This document shows, piece after piece, positions 1 through 11,654 of a stretch of 64,000 nucleotides of DNA. Origin of the DNA: Watersipora subatra (Eukaryota > Bryozoa > Gymnolaemata > Cheilostomatida > Watersiporidae). The stretch covers positions 17,594,108 through 17,658,107 of the forward strand of contig NC_088717.1 of assembly GCF_963576615.1 (NCBI RefSeq). Direction: 5' to 3'. The translations under genes were made by a program, and so were the position numbers. The notes beneath the pieces were generated by a model. That model was not told the origin of the DNA. It saw only the letters and a program-made list of their open reading frames with translations, and ran no database searches. The number at the start of each line of letters is the position of its first letter. The first letter of the stretch is position 1.

Positions 1-226
1 TGTCTATGCAACCATAGCTAATACATCAGGTCGATGTTATTCAACAGTATATCAGTGCAGCACTAGATTTAAATATTAAAATTGTTAATGTTGTCATTCG
101 AAAAAAATTTGTAATTATTTTTTCGCAATATGAAGTGATAATTATCATCATTAAAATCATATACATGTATATAATAATAATATTCGTTCTATCACTTTCA
201 AGCTAAAACTATTACTACTAGCTAGC

Positions 227-330
227 TTGGCACATAAGAGCTGGCTAGTGGCGGTGCTTACTTGCTGGGAGGTTTGATTCTGTTAAGGATCTTCTTCAGA
301 TAGAGCGTCAGGCTCGAAACGCCAGGGTCT
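227..330 (+). repeat. Possible tRNA-derived SINE fragment
   Basis: The stretch holds a box-A-like run (TGGCTAGTGGCGGTGC) followed at a suitable distance by a box-B-like run (GGTTTGATTCTG), then a short tail with two small inverted repeats around GCTCGAAACGCC. This order is what a tRNA-headed SINE looks like. There is no second copy in the window to align it with, so the call is weak. Confidence 0.3.
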
Positions 331-441
331 TAACTCTTCAGAATTTGACATTTTTTATGATCGCAACTCGGACATGTACACGTATGTTGAATAGTCGGAC
401 GGAATGGCCAAGCTGAAACTGTAAAGTAGCGAGCATCTATA

Positions 442-643
442 TGTTCAAATATTATTATATCATATTAGTTTAGATAATGTTGGATTATGTTTTAGAGTTG
501 TCTGCTCGTCTTTATTATTATTCAACTTATATTCTACCAACAATTCTTTTTCTTCTTCCCTTGCTTGATTGTATCCTGATAATGGTGGCTGTATAATAAA
601 AGGACTCAACTATAAATCCCTTATAATCGCGTATAAAACAATA
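442..643 (+). repeat. Left LTR of the Copia element
   Basis: 202 bp, beginning TGTTCAAATATT and ending ATAAAACAATA, nearly identical to 4713-4914. Preceded by CTATA, the 5-bp target duplication, and followed directly by the tRNA-Met-type primer-binding site. Confidence 0.95.
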
Positions 644-3600
644 GGTTATGGGCCCAGGAAGACTCTAATATCAAGCAAGCACCATGGATGATAAACTGTC
701 TGTGGATAAACTTACTACGTCCAACTATTCTACATGGCGATTCAAACTGAAACATTTGCTCATTGCAAAGGAACTTTATGAACATTGTGACGGTAGTATT
801 ACAGAGCCAACGGAAGGTGCAGATGCTAAGAAAGCTTATATAAAACAATCACAGAGAGCTCTTAGTCACATTGTATTGGCGATCAGTGATGAATTCATAT
901 ATTTGATCACTGAGTATGAGACACCGAAAGCAGCGTGGGAGAAGTTACAGTCTCACTTCGACAGAGACACACTAGCAAATCGGATATATCTAAAGAAACC
1001 ATATTTCAGAGCTATCATGCGTGATGGTACATCTATAGAAAATCATCTAAAATATATGAAGGATATTGTAAACAAGCTCACGGCTATCAAAGCCCCGGTG
1101 AGCGAGGAAGATCAGGTAGTAACACTGTTGGGCAGTATGCCGAGTAGCTATGCAACTGTCGTGACAGCCTTAGAAGCGCAAAAGCCTGAAACCCTAACAT
1201 TAGAATTTGTTCAAAACGCGTTACTCAATGAAGAGCAGAAACATGGCGTAAAAGCTGCTGAAATGGATTCTGGTGAAAGCGGCAAGTATGGAAAAACGAC
1301 TTCAAATTCTGACACTGCCTTATATACCGTCGGAGATAACACGTATGAGAGAAGATGCTATAACTGCAATTCACCATATCACATGGTCAAAGATTGCACA
1401 GCGCAACAGAATAGTCGAGGTAACTACAATCGTGCTAACTACAATCATGGAAACTATAGTCGCGGAAACTACAGTCGTGGTCAGGGCCGTGGTCGTGGTC
1501 AGGGCCGTGGTCAGGCGAATCAGCATGGAGCTAAATTTGTGACTGAATCTCAAGCAACTGGAATTAAAAGTGAGGAGAGCGCTTTTCTAGTAGGAGAAAA
1601 TATAGCGGCAGCGAAAGAATGGCTCATTGACAGTGGGGCAACTCATCACATGACTCCTGAAAACAGTGGTTTCAGTACATACACAAAGTTTGACCAGCCT
1701 GAGAAAGTTGCTATAGCGGACGGCAGAGTATTGGATGCCATAGGCTCAGGTAACATTATGATATCAGTGTCCGTTAGCCGGAAAGTGAAAAGAAAAGCCA
1801 CTCTCCACGATTTACTTCATGTACCAGATTTGAAACAAAATCTATTCTCTGTACAGTCGGCCGCTAGTAAGGGTATGATAGTACAATTTGGCCACAGTAG
1901 ATGTTGGGTTAAGAACAAACCCCACCAAATACATGCTATGGGAACTCTCGTTGGGAAACTTTACTATTTAGATCTGGAGTCGTCTGATCATAAAGCTAAT
2001 CTAGCGTCGTCGTGTAACGATATATGGCATAAGAGACTCGCTCATATCAATCCTACCAGCATCGGACTTATGAACCGTGAACAGCTTGTTACAGGTGCCG
2101 ATCTGTCTAGCGTAAGTGTAGGTACCATATGTGACCCTTGTGTGAAAGGTAAAATGGCTCGAAAACCGTTTATAGCTAGAGATTGTATTAAATCTACTAG
2201 AGTGCTAGAACTAGTTCATAGCGATGTATGTGGTTCAATGCAGAATAAATCAATTGGTGGCAGTAAATATTTTGTGAGTTTTATCGATGATTTTAGTAGA
2301 TTTTCGTATGTGTATTTTATCAATGAGAAATCGGATGTATTTTCTGTATTTAAAGAGTTTGAAGCCTTGGTGACCAAACAAACCGGCCAGCCAATCGGAA
2401 CCCTTCGAACTGACGGTGGAGGGGAATAAGTATCAAGCGAATTTGAAGAATACCTGCGCTCTCAAGGTATTCAGCATCAACTAGCCGTTAGATATTCACA
2501 ACAGCAAAATGGTGTAGCAGAACGGTATAATCGCACTGTATGTGAATTAGCCCGCGCGTTAGTAATCGACGCCGCATTACCGAAACATTTCTGGGCTGAG
2601 GCCATTTCAACAGCTGTTTATGTTAGGAATCGTGCCCCACTACTGCTCACCATGAGCCCACAACTCCATACCAGCAATGGTACAACTGTAAACCAGATAT
2701 TAGTAATCTAAGGGTGTTTGGTTTTTTAGCCCATGCTCATGTACCAAGTGAGCTCCGTCAGAAACTGGATGATAAAGCAGAGACAATGATGTTTGTTGGC
2801 TATAGCCTTAGATCGAAAGGCTATCGTTTATATAATCCTTCTACTAAGAAAGTCGTAGTACGCCGAGATGTCGTGATAGATGAAAATAGGTTAGGGTTAC
2901 CAGAGTCCGACACTAACCAATGTGAGGATGAAGACAACTCCGAAAAGCTGATAGTTGAATTACCAGAACCTGAAAATCACTCAGCAGTTACACGAAAATC
3001 ACAGCGAAACCCCAATCCTATTGTAAGATTCGGGGTTGATGAGTATGTCAATCATGTGGCTTGCCTCACCAGCAATATAACTGAACCGCTAACAATGTCA
3101 GAGGCTATGTCTAGTCCCCAATCGAAGCAATGGATGAATGCTGCCTCCGAAGAATACACCGCATTAATCGATAATCAAACCTGGACATTAGTAAAACTAC
3201 CGGCTGGTCGTAAAGCCATTGGTAGTAAGTGGGTGTTCAAAACCAAGTGCAAACCCGATGGAAGCGTGGACAGATTCAAAGCTAGATTAGTAGCCAAAGG
3301 GTATAGTAAAAAACAAGGAATAGATTACGATGAAACATTTGCACCAGTAGTGCATCGGTCATCACTTCGAGCGCTTCTATCATATGGCACGGATAGAGGC
3401 ATGTTGATACATCAAATGGACATAGTAACAGCTTTTCTCAATGGTAAAGTTTCTGAGGAATTATTTATGACACAACCTGATAGATTTGTATCGCCTGGAA
3501 ATGAAGAGTTGGTATGCAAATTGAATCGCTCCTCTGTATGGCCTAAAGCAATCATCACGATGTTGGAATCTAGTCCTCGATGAGTATCTGCGGCAGCTTG

Positions 3601-4712
3601 GCTTCTCTCCTTCGAGCGTTGAACAATGTGTCTATGTACGTAACGACCATGGCGATCAAACGATATTAGCGGTCTATGTAGATGATATCGTAATCCTAAG
3701 TAACACTGATCAATCGATGAAAATAATCAAAGAATCGTTAAGTTCAAAGTTTCAGATGGAAGACCTAGGGCAACTGCAATTTTGTCTAGTTACAAACGTG
3801 GAATTCACAGACACCTCAGTGAAGCTGCACCAGAAACATTATATTCAGCAGATTCTTGAGAAGTATGATATGTCCGACTGCAAAAGTGTAGCAACCCCGT
3901 TCGCTACAGATATACAACTAGTGAAGGATGACGGCAGTAAATCTGTGGATCACACTCCATATCAATCGATCGTAGGCAGCCTTCTCTACGCATCTACAGC
4001 TACACGACCAGACATCGCACATTCTGTGGGAGTGTTGTCGAAATTCAATTCCATGCCGACCCAAACGCACCTCACTGCCGCAAAGCGCGTTCTCAGATAC
4101 TTAAAAGGCACCATGGACTATGGGATTACATTCAACAAAACTGACACACAACCCGTTGGTTATTCAGATGCTAACTGGGCTGAGAACAACGAATCTAGAC
4201 ACTCGATATCCGGAAATGTTTTTGTCTAGCAGTGGGCCAATCAGCTGGTTCAGTAAACGCCAATCGACAATCGCTCTGTCTTCAACAGAAGCCGAGTATA
4301 TCGCAGCTTTCGAAGCTGCAAAAGAGGCAGCCTGGCTACGGCAATTATTTGTTGACATTACTCGAGAGACATTACCACCAATAGTACTCCGCATAGACAA
4401 CCAATCGGCTATCAGCATAGCAAACAACACTAACGTTAGTAAGCGCAGCAAGCATATGGATATAAAATATCATTATATTCGACAAGAAGTCCAAAACCAC
4501 AATATAGTCACAGAATATTGTCCAACTGATGATATGATAGCCGATATCTTCACCAAACCCCTACCTAAAATTCGTTTCGAGAAACTTCGTGTTATGTTAA
4601 ATGTGGGATAGACGCCTGGCTGGCCGGTAACTAGGAACATTATTATTACAGGGTGTACGCTTCGTATTTGCATACATTATTTTGTTGTGAAATTATCAAA
4701 ACTATGTGGGAG

Positions 4713-4914
4713 TGTTCAAATATTATTATATCATAGTAGTTTAGATAATGTTGGATTATGTTTTAGAGTTGTCTGCTCGTCTTTATTATTATTCAACTTA
4801 TATTTTACCCACAATTCTTTTTCTTCTTCCCTTGCTTGATTGTATCCTGATAATGGTGGCTGTATAATAAAAGGACTCAACTATAAATCCCTTATAATCG
4901 CGTATAAAACAATA
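4713..4914 (+). repeat. Right LTR of the Copia element
   Basis: 202 bp, the same length as the left LTR, with about three mismatches. Preceded by a purine-rich tract (TGTGGGAG) and followed by the second copy of CTATA. Confidence 0.95.
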
Positions 4915-5228
4915 CTATATTTGATACGGGGTCTTAGGTAAAACCTGAAGTGTTTGTCATTAACTATTGCTACGATAAGTTTGATATTGAGCTTTGTATT
5001 GGCCTTTCAATTCACGCGAGAACATCACGTGACAAGACAATAACCAAAATCCGCGGATACGTCATCGAAATCAAGAGATTCCAATCTACGGCGGCTTTTT
5101 GTTTTTAAGCTTTTAAGAGCTTGTAATCAGATTTCCACATATTTGGCACCTACCACACAACAGAGTAAGACATGGCGAACCTTTTGATACCAAATAGCTG
5201 TAATGTGAATTTTGTTGCAAGTCAACCT
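4915..5228 (+). repeat. Right part of a TTAA-target inverted-repeat element split by Copia
   Basis: From 4915 the sequence matches, in reverse complement, the interior and end of the element at 35483-36395. The last bases are GCAAGTCAACCT followed by TTAA at 5229-5232. The piece left of Copia (about 418-441) is the other side of the same repeat: joining the flanks across one CTATA gives the sequence found uninterrupted near 35826-35850. The left end of this copy is not recognisable. The TTAA target suggests a piggyBac- or Kolobok-type non-autonomous element. Confidence 0.75.
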
Positions 5229-5232
5229 TTAA

Positions 5233-6099
5233 CATTGATGCAGATGGCAACAGTGTTTTACAAGATCGTGTCCAGGTGTAATGGTGGATTCAGTGGTTAT
5301 TATGTAAATGAATGTCTTAAGAAATGAATACTAAGAAAACGTATGTAGATCTGTTACACAATCTTCTGAATGGAATAATATAGAATATAATGGAATGTCA
5401 TATAGAGATATCGAAATATTTCAATGTCGAGATAGGCATATCTCACACAAATCAACAGCAAAGTTCCGCCATTTAGATGTACGCTTAGTACCACCCTAAC
5501 AGCAGGAGTAGGTAAGAGTGTAATATTTGGGTGCGATGTGTAGTTAGACTACCAACTATCTTTGTATCAAATAAGAGATGAGCTTGTGGATTATTATCAA
5601 ACTTTATTGTATTATGCTCTCACAGCCCGCTTACTAACTTACGCACACTAATGATTCTCATACACAGCCTTATATACTATTTACAAAACAATAGGAATCC
5701 CAGAACCGAGTGGCTACGATATCAATTAAATAGAAAAAAATTTGTTCATACAAGAAGCAAGATACAAAGACACTTGAACAGATTGGAAGGATGACCATGC
5801 CAGACCATAATTAACATATCATTATAACAGATTGGATTGTACAAACATGGAGAGGAAAACCCTTGTTGACTTCCTCCGATTATTCCATAAACATTGTGCC
5901 ACCTGTTGGTCATTGTCTTCATCGCAACATTTAGGTGGTGGCAGCCTAATGAAATGTCTCTAACATATCTATTGTGTGGTAATATCCAACCAGATTTTCG
6001 AAATGAGTCTAATGAGTCAAATATGTATTTTATGTGAACATAATGAGTGTCGTAAGATAGGGAAAATAAAGTGCTATAAGATTGTATTCGACTTCTATC
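5233..6099. other. No recognisable feature
   Basis: AT-rich sequence with no open frame of note and no repeat I can match elsewhere in the window. The downstream end of the Tigger element that begins at 6100 may lie here, but I found no inverted partner. Confidence 0.4.
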
Positions 6100-8234
6100 T
6101 CACAAGAGCGCGACTATGTCATCAATGTGCACAATAGCGTTTTTCCCTTTCGACACAATGAATTGATTCGCCCCTACAGTTTTGAGAAAATCTACCAATA
6201 TCTCATCAGTATCTTTTATTACCTCTGAGATGACAGCCACAAAATACTTGATCGTTTTCTTGCTATGCACAGAAGCCAATACATATTCTGATACATTCAA
6301 GCTGTCAATATTGAGGATATTTCCAATTTCATCTCCAGCTTCACTTATCAGCTCATCATCACTCTTGTCTCCCAGTTGTTTTGCCAACCAACTCTCCTCA
6401 GCTTTGATTTCCTTGTCATCACTAGATTCAGGAAGAACTTCCTTTCTTGGCCATTTCTGTAATAAACTCAAATTTCAAGACCTTTCACAATGCAATTGAA
6501 ATGACAAGATAAGATGATTCTTTGTCTAGGAAATCCCACAAAAAAAATTTTAGTAATTGCCTTGTTTACTTCAATTTTATCTTGTAACTCTCACCACACC
6601 TCTAATCTTACATATTTGGAACAAATAACAATTTTAACGTGGTAAATTATGAAAAATAAAAAAACATTCACCTTTTTTGTCTCAACTTTACTGTGACTTC
6701 TGCTAGCTCTTTCCTCTGCGGTTTTGGCTATGTTCCCCTTCCCAGGCGTGTCAGTCAAGATGGCGGTAGGATTTCTTTTGTATTGCAAGAACCTTTACAG
6801 GGTGCTGCTTTTGGAAATGGATGAATCTGTTCCGGTGCGACAATTTGCATTGTGGAGCAACCAGGGAAAAATCATCAATAGGGACGATGGAAGACGAAGG
6901 TGAGGCTGCTTTATGCGAAGGAGGGATATCATCTGAAGCGGTTACTTCAAGAGTGGAGAGAACATCAGGTGGTGCTGTGATGACTTGTAAATTATTATCT
7001 TTGTTAGGATCGACAACATCAACTGCATATGGCCTGTTGGTCAGAGAAAAAAAACAAAGAACTAATCATCAGAGAATGTGCCGAACGCACAACGAGATGC
7101 CAGGTTTACGAAACTCTACTACGATGTTAGGGGCAGTCATAACTCTACCAAAGGTTAATCTGAGCATTTCAGCCATGTTAAAGTGTAGATGCTGGATGTT
7201 GCTGGAAGTGTTTTTCGTGGATTTTCTAGTTGCCACGAATTATCAGAAATATCCAGGGGCTGTAACTTGTGGGAGCAATGTGGTGGGAAAGTGAGTATAA
7301 CTACACCATTCTCCTTTGCAACATCAATTGCGTCAATAGATATGTGGCTATCATGGTTATCTAAAATTAATAGAATGGGTTTATCATTCGACGCTCGAGT
7401 ATTATTGATAAAATGCTTTAGCCACTGCAGAAATATGAGGAATTAGCAGCACCAACAGTGCCTGTTGGAGCATCTGACAGCATGTAGTTCTTGAAGTTGA
7501 CCCTTGGGAAGACCAGCATCAGTAGAATTAAGCCTCCAGCGGCATTCACACAACATATCACAGTAGTCAAGACTCCCCACTCGACAGAGGTAACTTGTCC
7601 AACTTGTTTTGTTTTTCTGTCAGCTATCACCTTGGGTGGCTTTTGGACTGTAGTCATACCTGTCTCATCCATACTCCAGATGGATGTGTATGAATATCTA
7701 CTTTAAACATCATATAGATTTTCATGAAATTTTTTCACATTTGCTTTATTGAAGCTGGTACCTCAGCTCAGACTTGTTGCCTCTGGTTTTCCACACAAAA
7801 GGTCTCTGTGTCTTTTCAAGTATCTGCTTATTCAATCTTCCCCCAGCACTATCGGTCTCATCCTATCTGAGATGATAGCTACAGTGGTTTTGTTTAACAT
7901 AGTCCCATGATAACTTTCTTAGTTGCTTTTTTATCAGTCCGTGTTGATGCCTCGAAGCTGTGAGCAAGTATTCTTTCATTAACAGTTCCCAATGAACTGT
8001 AAAAACTGTTGGATGTGCTTTTGTTTTTGAGAAGGACTCGACATTATTTATTCCTTTGTCTTGTGCCTCATTTACATAACGAGTCAAGGTAAGTCTCGAT
8101 ATCTTCTGGTCCTCAGCGACTCTGCACACTGCAAGGCCTTTCTCAACCACCATCTTCACAGCAGCCCTCATTTCGACAGCAGGGGTTCGACTTTTCTTAC
8201 GGCCATCAGCCTTTTTCTTACATGTATGCACCAT
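6100..8234 (-). pseudogene. Tigger/pogo-type DDE transposase gene, decayed
   Basis: Read on the minus strand. The N-terminal part (from ATG at 8234) has a Psq-like helix-turn-helix: KKSRTPAVEMRAAVKMVVEK, then VCRVAEDQKISRLTLTRYV. Next come FNKANVKKFHENLYDV, then the catalytic DDE_1 region: MDETGMTTVQKPPKV near 7670, LLILDNHDSHIS near 7340 and TFPPHCSHKLQPLD near 7270, which carry the expected acidic residues. A C-terminal part follows (LTDTPGKGNIAKTAEERASR near 6750). A GT-AG intron (donor AAAAAG|GTGAAT near 6669, acceptor TTACAG near 6459) joins it to a last exon ending at 6100. Breaks are plain: a TAA after NLYDV, a stop and frame change near 7440, and frame changes near 7180 and 7850. Non-functional copy of a DNA transposon. 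Confidence 0.85.
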
Positions 8235-8351
8235 CTCTTTCTTTTTAGTAGCGGTCTCAATACTGATCCTTTTATATAAAAATAATATATAAAAGCGAAC
8301 ACCTTTTAAAAGCCGTCCCAAATATAAACGAAAGTGAGTCTGAGCAACCAA

Positions 8352-9200
8352 ACTTAATGAGTTGAGGTGATTATAATTGGTACAAATTGTGATTGAGATC
8401 TGAGGCCAAAGTGTTTCAAAATTAGCCTAACTGTATTTTAGCTTAAAATTACCTTTTTATTACCCTTGTTCTGGTGTAGGAGCACTGAGAATAAAGAGGG
8501 GTATAGTAGACCATGTTCAGTGTGCCCCACTTCACATTGTTCATTGTGCCCCAACTTCGCCTTGTGAGAAAAATTGAGATGAAAATTTCACAGCTTCTGC
8601 CCATTGCTTATGTTGAGTATTGAAAAAAGAAGAGATCATTCATGCTCATCTATATTTACATTAAGAAATACATACCTATGACAGTGTAATGTATATGTTC
8701 ATTTTTAGCTTGAATGGCATACAAGAGCTTTTCCTCTTTTAGCTATCTATTACGAAATGATGAAAGTAAACTTCTGACATCATTTCCTGTGAACTATAAC
8801 TGGCGTGACAGCTCTCAATTAATTGTATTTCAGTAAAAAAGGATGTTAATTGTGCTCCCATGTTTAACGTGTTGAAGAAAACTCTTAGGAGTGGGGTGGA
8901 GACAAATCTTACTTCTAGCGTATTTGCGCTGAACCCGATGCTGCCGACGATACAGCCTGCTGAACCCAACATGAAGAATATGAAACCAACTCACTTGTTA
9001 TCTAATTATTTGTTGCAATCTTGTCCGAGCTTGCTGCTAGTATTTTAATAACGACCAGAAATGATATTGCTCCAACGAATAAATGATTTTACTATGGTAA
9101 TAATATTATGTGTCTCTTTTAAGAACAAAACACGAGCTGACTTTCCCAACAAATTTCAGCAGTTCTCCTTTATATTAGTGGAATGCCTTGACATTACATT
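8352..9200. other. No gene seen; possible transposon end
   Basis: Non-coding, AT-rich. At 8516-8560 a run CAGTGTGCCCCACTT with a second GTGCCCCA nearby looks like the kind of CAGT-starting terminus used by pogo-group elements, and would suit the upstream end of the transposase copy at 6100-8234. No matching inverted end was found near 5.2-6.1 kb. Confidence 0.3.
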
Positions 9201-9201
9201 C

Positions 9202-9645
9202 TTGTTCAAACTCGCCAATCTCATCGCTTTCCCTACTGCTGACTATAAAACTTTCCCATTCGTAACAATAAAAATATTGATGGAAAACTAGCTATTGCAT
9301 TCACAATACTCTAAACTCTAACAAAACGTCCATAAAATTCTGCATATTCTATGTAGAGAACAATATTCTAGGGAAACAGTAAGACATCTTAATAACGAAA
9401 AAGACTAGATACAAAACATTATTGTTCAAACTCGCCAATATCATCGCTTTCCCTACTGCTGACTGTAAAACTTTCCCATTCGTAACAATAAAAATATTGA
9501 TGGAAAATTAGCCATTGCATTGCAATAATCTAAACTCTAAAAAAACGTCCATAAAATTATATATATTCTATGTGGAAAACAATATCTAGGGAAACAGTAA
9601 GACACATCTTAATAACGAAAGAGATTGGATTCAAAATATTGTATT
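9202..9645 (+). repeat. Two-unit tandem duplication of about 222 bp
   Basis: The block starting TTGTTCAAACTCGCCAAT at 9202 recurs at 9423 with the same internal landmarks (CATCGCTTTCCCTACTGCTG, ATTGATGGAAAA, AGGGAAACAGTAAGACA). A short third echo (TTAATAACAAAGAGGACTAG) follows near 9668. The units differ by scattered substitutions and small indels, so the duplication is not recent. Confidence 0.85.
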
Positions 9646-9734
9646 TCGTTAGTAATATGTTGTATATATTAATAACAAAGAGGACTAGATAGATTTTCGT
9701 TATATTGTATCCTGTGAAACCATAACGATGAAAT

Positions 9735-10200
9735 TTGTTATGGTTTCATAGGCTTTGGGGGAAGAAGAGAGAGAGAGAGTACTTGGTGAGAGTGGAAAAG
9801 TTGAGTAGAGATATGGATTTTGGTGATGGTAATGATGATTTGAGGCAGCTCTTTTGTATAGCTCTAGCGGTGAATTGTTTGCGTGATTCCAGCGCGAAGA
9901 AAGAGTTAATGCAGGAGACTGACTTAACTTGGGAGCAATTATCCAACAGATTAAAAGCTAGACATAGCTAGGGAATCAGTTTATTATCATTAGGGATAAG
10001 AGAGATATCAAGGTAGAAGTCACAAGGTGAGAGCAGATAGCGAATTTAGTGACAGTAGTCCTGTTGCACTTGTTTGCCGAGTTTCTGAGAAGAGTGAGAA
10101 ATCTTGTGGAGAGCGTTCTAGTTTTAGTCTAGAAGAGATAGTTCAGATAGTGATAGGCCTGACACCTTTTCACCTGGAGAGGTAGACGAAGTTATAAAGG
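9735..10200 (+). mobile_element. Gag-like fragment of an LTR retroelement, fossil
   Basis: The frame from about 9735 reads LRQLFCIALAVNCLRDSSAK then KELMQETDLTWEQLSNRLKA. This resembles the Gag segment of Gypsy-type elements in which a predicted 'LRDRLV.GLRD..IQ..LL.E.DLT' run precedes the zinc knuckle. Only a fragment is visible and no LTRs were found. The identification is tentative. Confidence 0.4.
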
Positions 10201-10379
10201 GTTCTCATCTAGGCGATATAATTCTCCTGCTAGAAGTATTACTTGCTTTGACCTATTTACCTATGCGATATATGTCATTGTATGGGAGCAAATACCCAAC
10301 GGCTTTGTGTACTACGCAGAGTGATTGCCTAATGTCACCGAGAGGGTAGCTACATATTATTAGTACGCTTACTCAAATT

Positions 10380-10479
10380 ATGCATTGGCAATGCACCAAG
10401 CTAATAGCAAATAGCAGGCAAATCTTATTGCTTATAAACTGATTTTTAATATCCGGGCAACACCGGGTAGCACAGCTAG
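10380..10479 (+). mobile_element. Helitron 3' end
   Basis: Ends with a short GC hairpin (CCGGGCAACACCGG) followed by GTAGCACAG and CTAG, then T in the flank. This is the Helitron terminal signature: a hairpin a few bases before CTRR, inserted at A|T. How far the element extends upstream is not clear. Confidence 0.55.
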
Positions 10480-10485
10480 TATATA

Positions 10486-11064
10486 TATATTTCTCAAAGT
10501 TGGCCGTATGTCGTCTGTATGTGCATTCGGCTTTAGCGCAGCTGATTATTTTACCGATGCGGCCACGCGTCACGATGCCCCTCTTAAGAAATATTTTTCG
10601 TAAGGTATGATTACTATATCTGAGGTCGTCTATGCTTATCGCAGGCGAACAATTATATTGTTTTCTTATCATCGTATTCAAAGTTTTGATGGATAGCTTC
10701 TAGTGGAACAGCAACCTTTTTTATACACACACTTCTATGCAAAAATTGTTATTATTAATTCTACATATTCAGGATTTTTACTTTGGTTGCTCAGTTTGTA
10801 TTAATTGTACCATTACCGAATCATCTTTTATTGTATTCGTAGCAAAGCAAACTTAATTTAGCTATTACTTGCTGATTATGTCACATTTACAACTAAACCT
10901 TTTTGTAGTCGTTTTATTTTTTTAATTTATTTGACCGCACGAAACATTTTCCTCATGATATAAAGTTAAAAAGTTACAATGGCAAATACTGTTATATTTT
11001 AAATACAAATCACTTTTCTGACCAAAAGCTTTTATTAACCAGGCAACGCCGAGTAGCACAGCTA
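10486..11064 (+). mobile_element. Non-autonomous Helitron, interrupted at its 3' end
   Basis: Begins near ATTTCTCAAAG, like the 5' ends of the other copies. It shares with 36650-37125 the interior landmarks CTATTACTTGCT, TTTTCCTCATG and TTTTATT. It ends with the hairpin CAGGCAACGCCGAG and ACAGCTA. The final CTAG is split by the transposon at 11065-13170: CTA lies at 11062-11064, and after the inserted element comes a duplicated CTA followed by the last G at 13174. About 580 bp, shorter than the 1.1-kb copy at 49286. Confidence 0.65.
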
Positions 11065-11654
11065 GGCCACTCATTTTTGATCATTAGGTTCACAAATCCG
11101 CCGACGCGAGATAAAAACTACCGCTGAAAAAATAAAAAGTCTATGTGTACTTTTATTTTTATTTGAACCGCCGAAACTTGCAATTTGTTGATTAATGTTT
11201 TTTTGAAAACGTAACGTTAGCTTTCTTGTAACAGCATTATATACACAGTACTATTAAACAGATCTACTGCATTTGGTCGAATTCGGTTAGGAAATTCCCA
11301 CTGGTATTACGAGTATACATTTGCGTTTGGTCACTATGTGCAACAATCTAACCGCAGATGATTTACAAAGGGTCAAGCTCGGTATCGGAAAAAATGACTT
11401 TCCCAGTTAACACTGGAGAATAACATGTCGTAAACACTGTTTGTTGTAAATTTCCGACTGGGATACTGGCAATTACCATTGAGAAGTTGCTTATCCAATT
11501 CACCAACTTATCTGTCAAGGAAAAACGTAAATGCAAACAATTGAGTGTGTACTTATGTTGACTTTCAACCACGGAAATCTTTTATGACATTCCATGTGAT
11601 TTGTGACCGCTTTACCTCAACATAAACCACGTGCGAATCCTCCGTGATGGCAAA

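Larger units (their letters stand above)
442..4914 (+). mobile_element. Copia-type LTR retrotransposon, broken fossil
   Basis: A full-length Ty1/copia element bounded by two 202-bp LTRs. Parts in order: LTR; a primer-binding site at 644-657 that matches the anticodon region of initiator-Met tRNA, as in Drosophila copia; Gag from about 684, with a zinc knuckle (CYNCNSPYHMVKDC) and an Arg-Gly-rich tract; protease near 1620 (WLIDSGATHHM); integrase near 2000-2650; reverse transcriptase near 3100-3900; RNase H near 4150-4590; a purine-rich tract just before the right LTR. The order protease-integrase-RT-RNase H is diagnostic of Copia. A 5-bp target duplication CTATA flanks it. The coding region is broken, with about four breaks. 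The LTRs differ at about three positions in 202, so insertion is fairly recent. It sits inside an older TTAA-type element. Confidence 0.95.
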
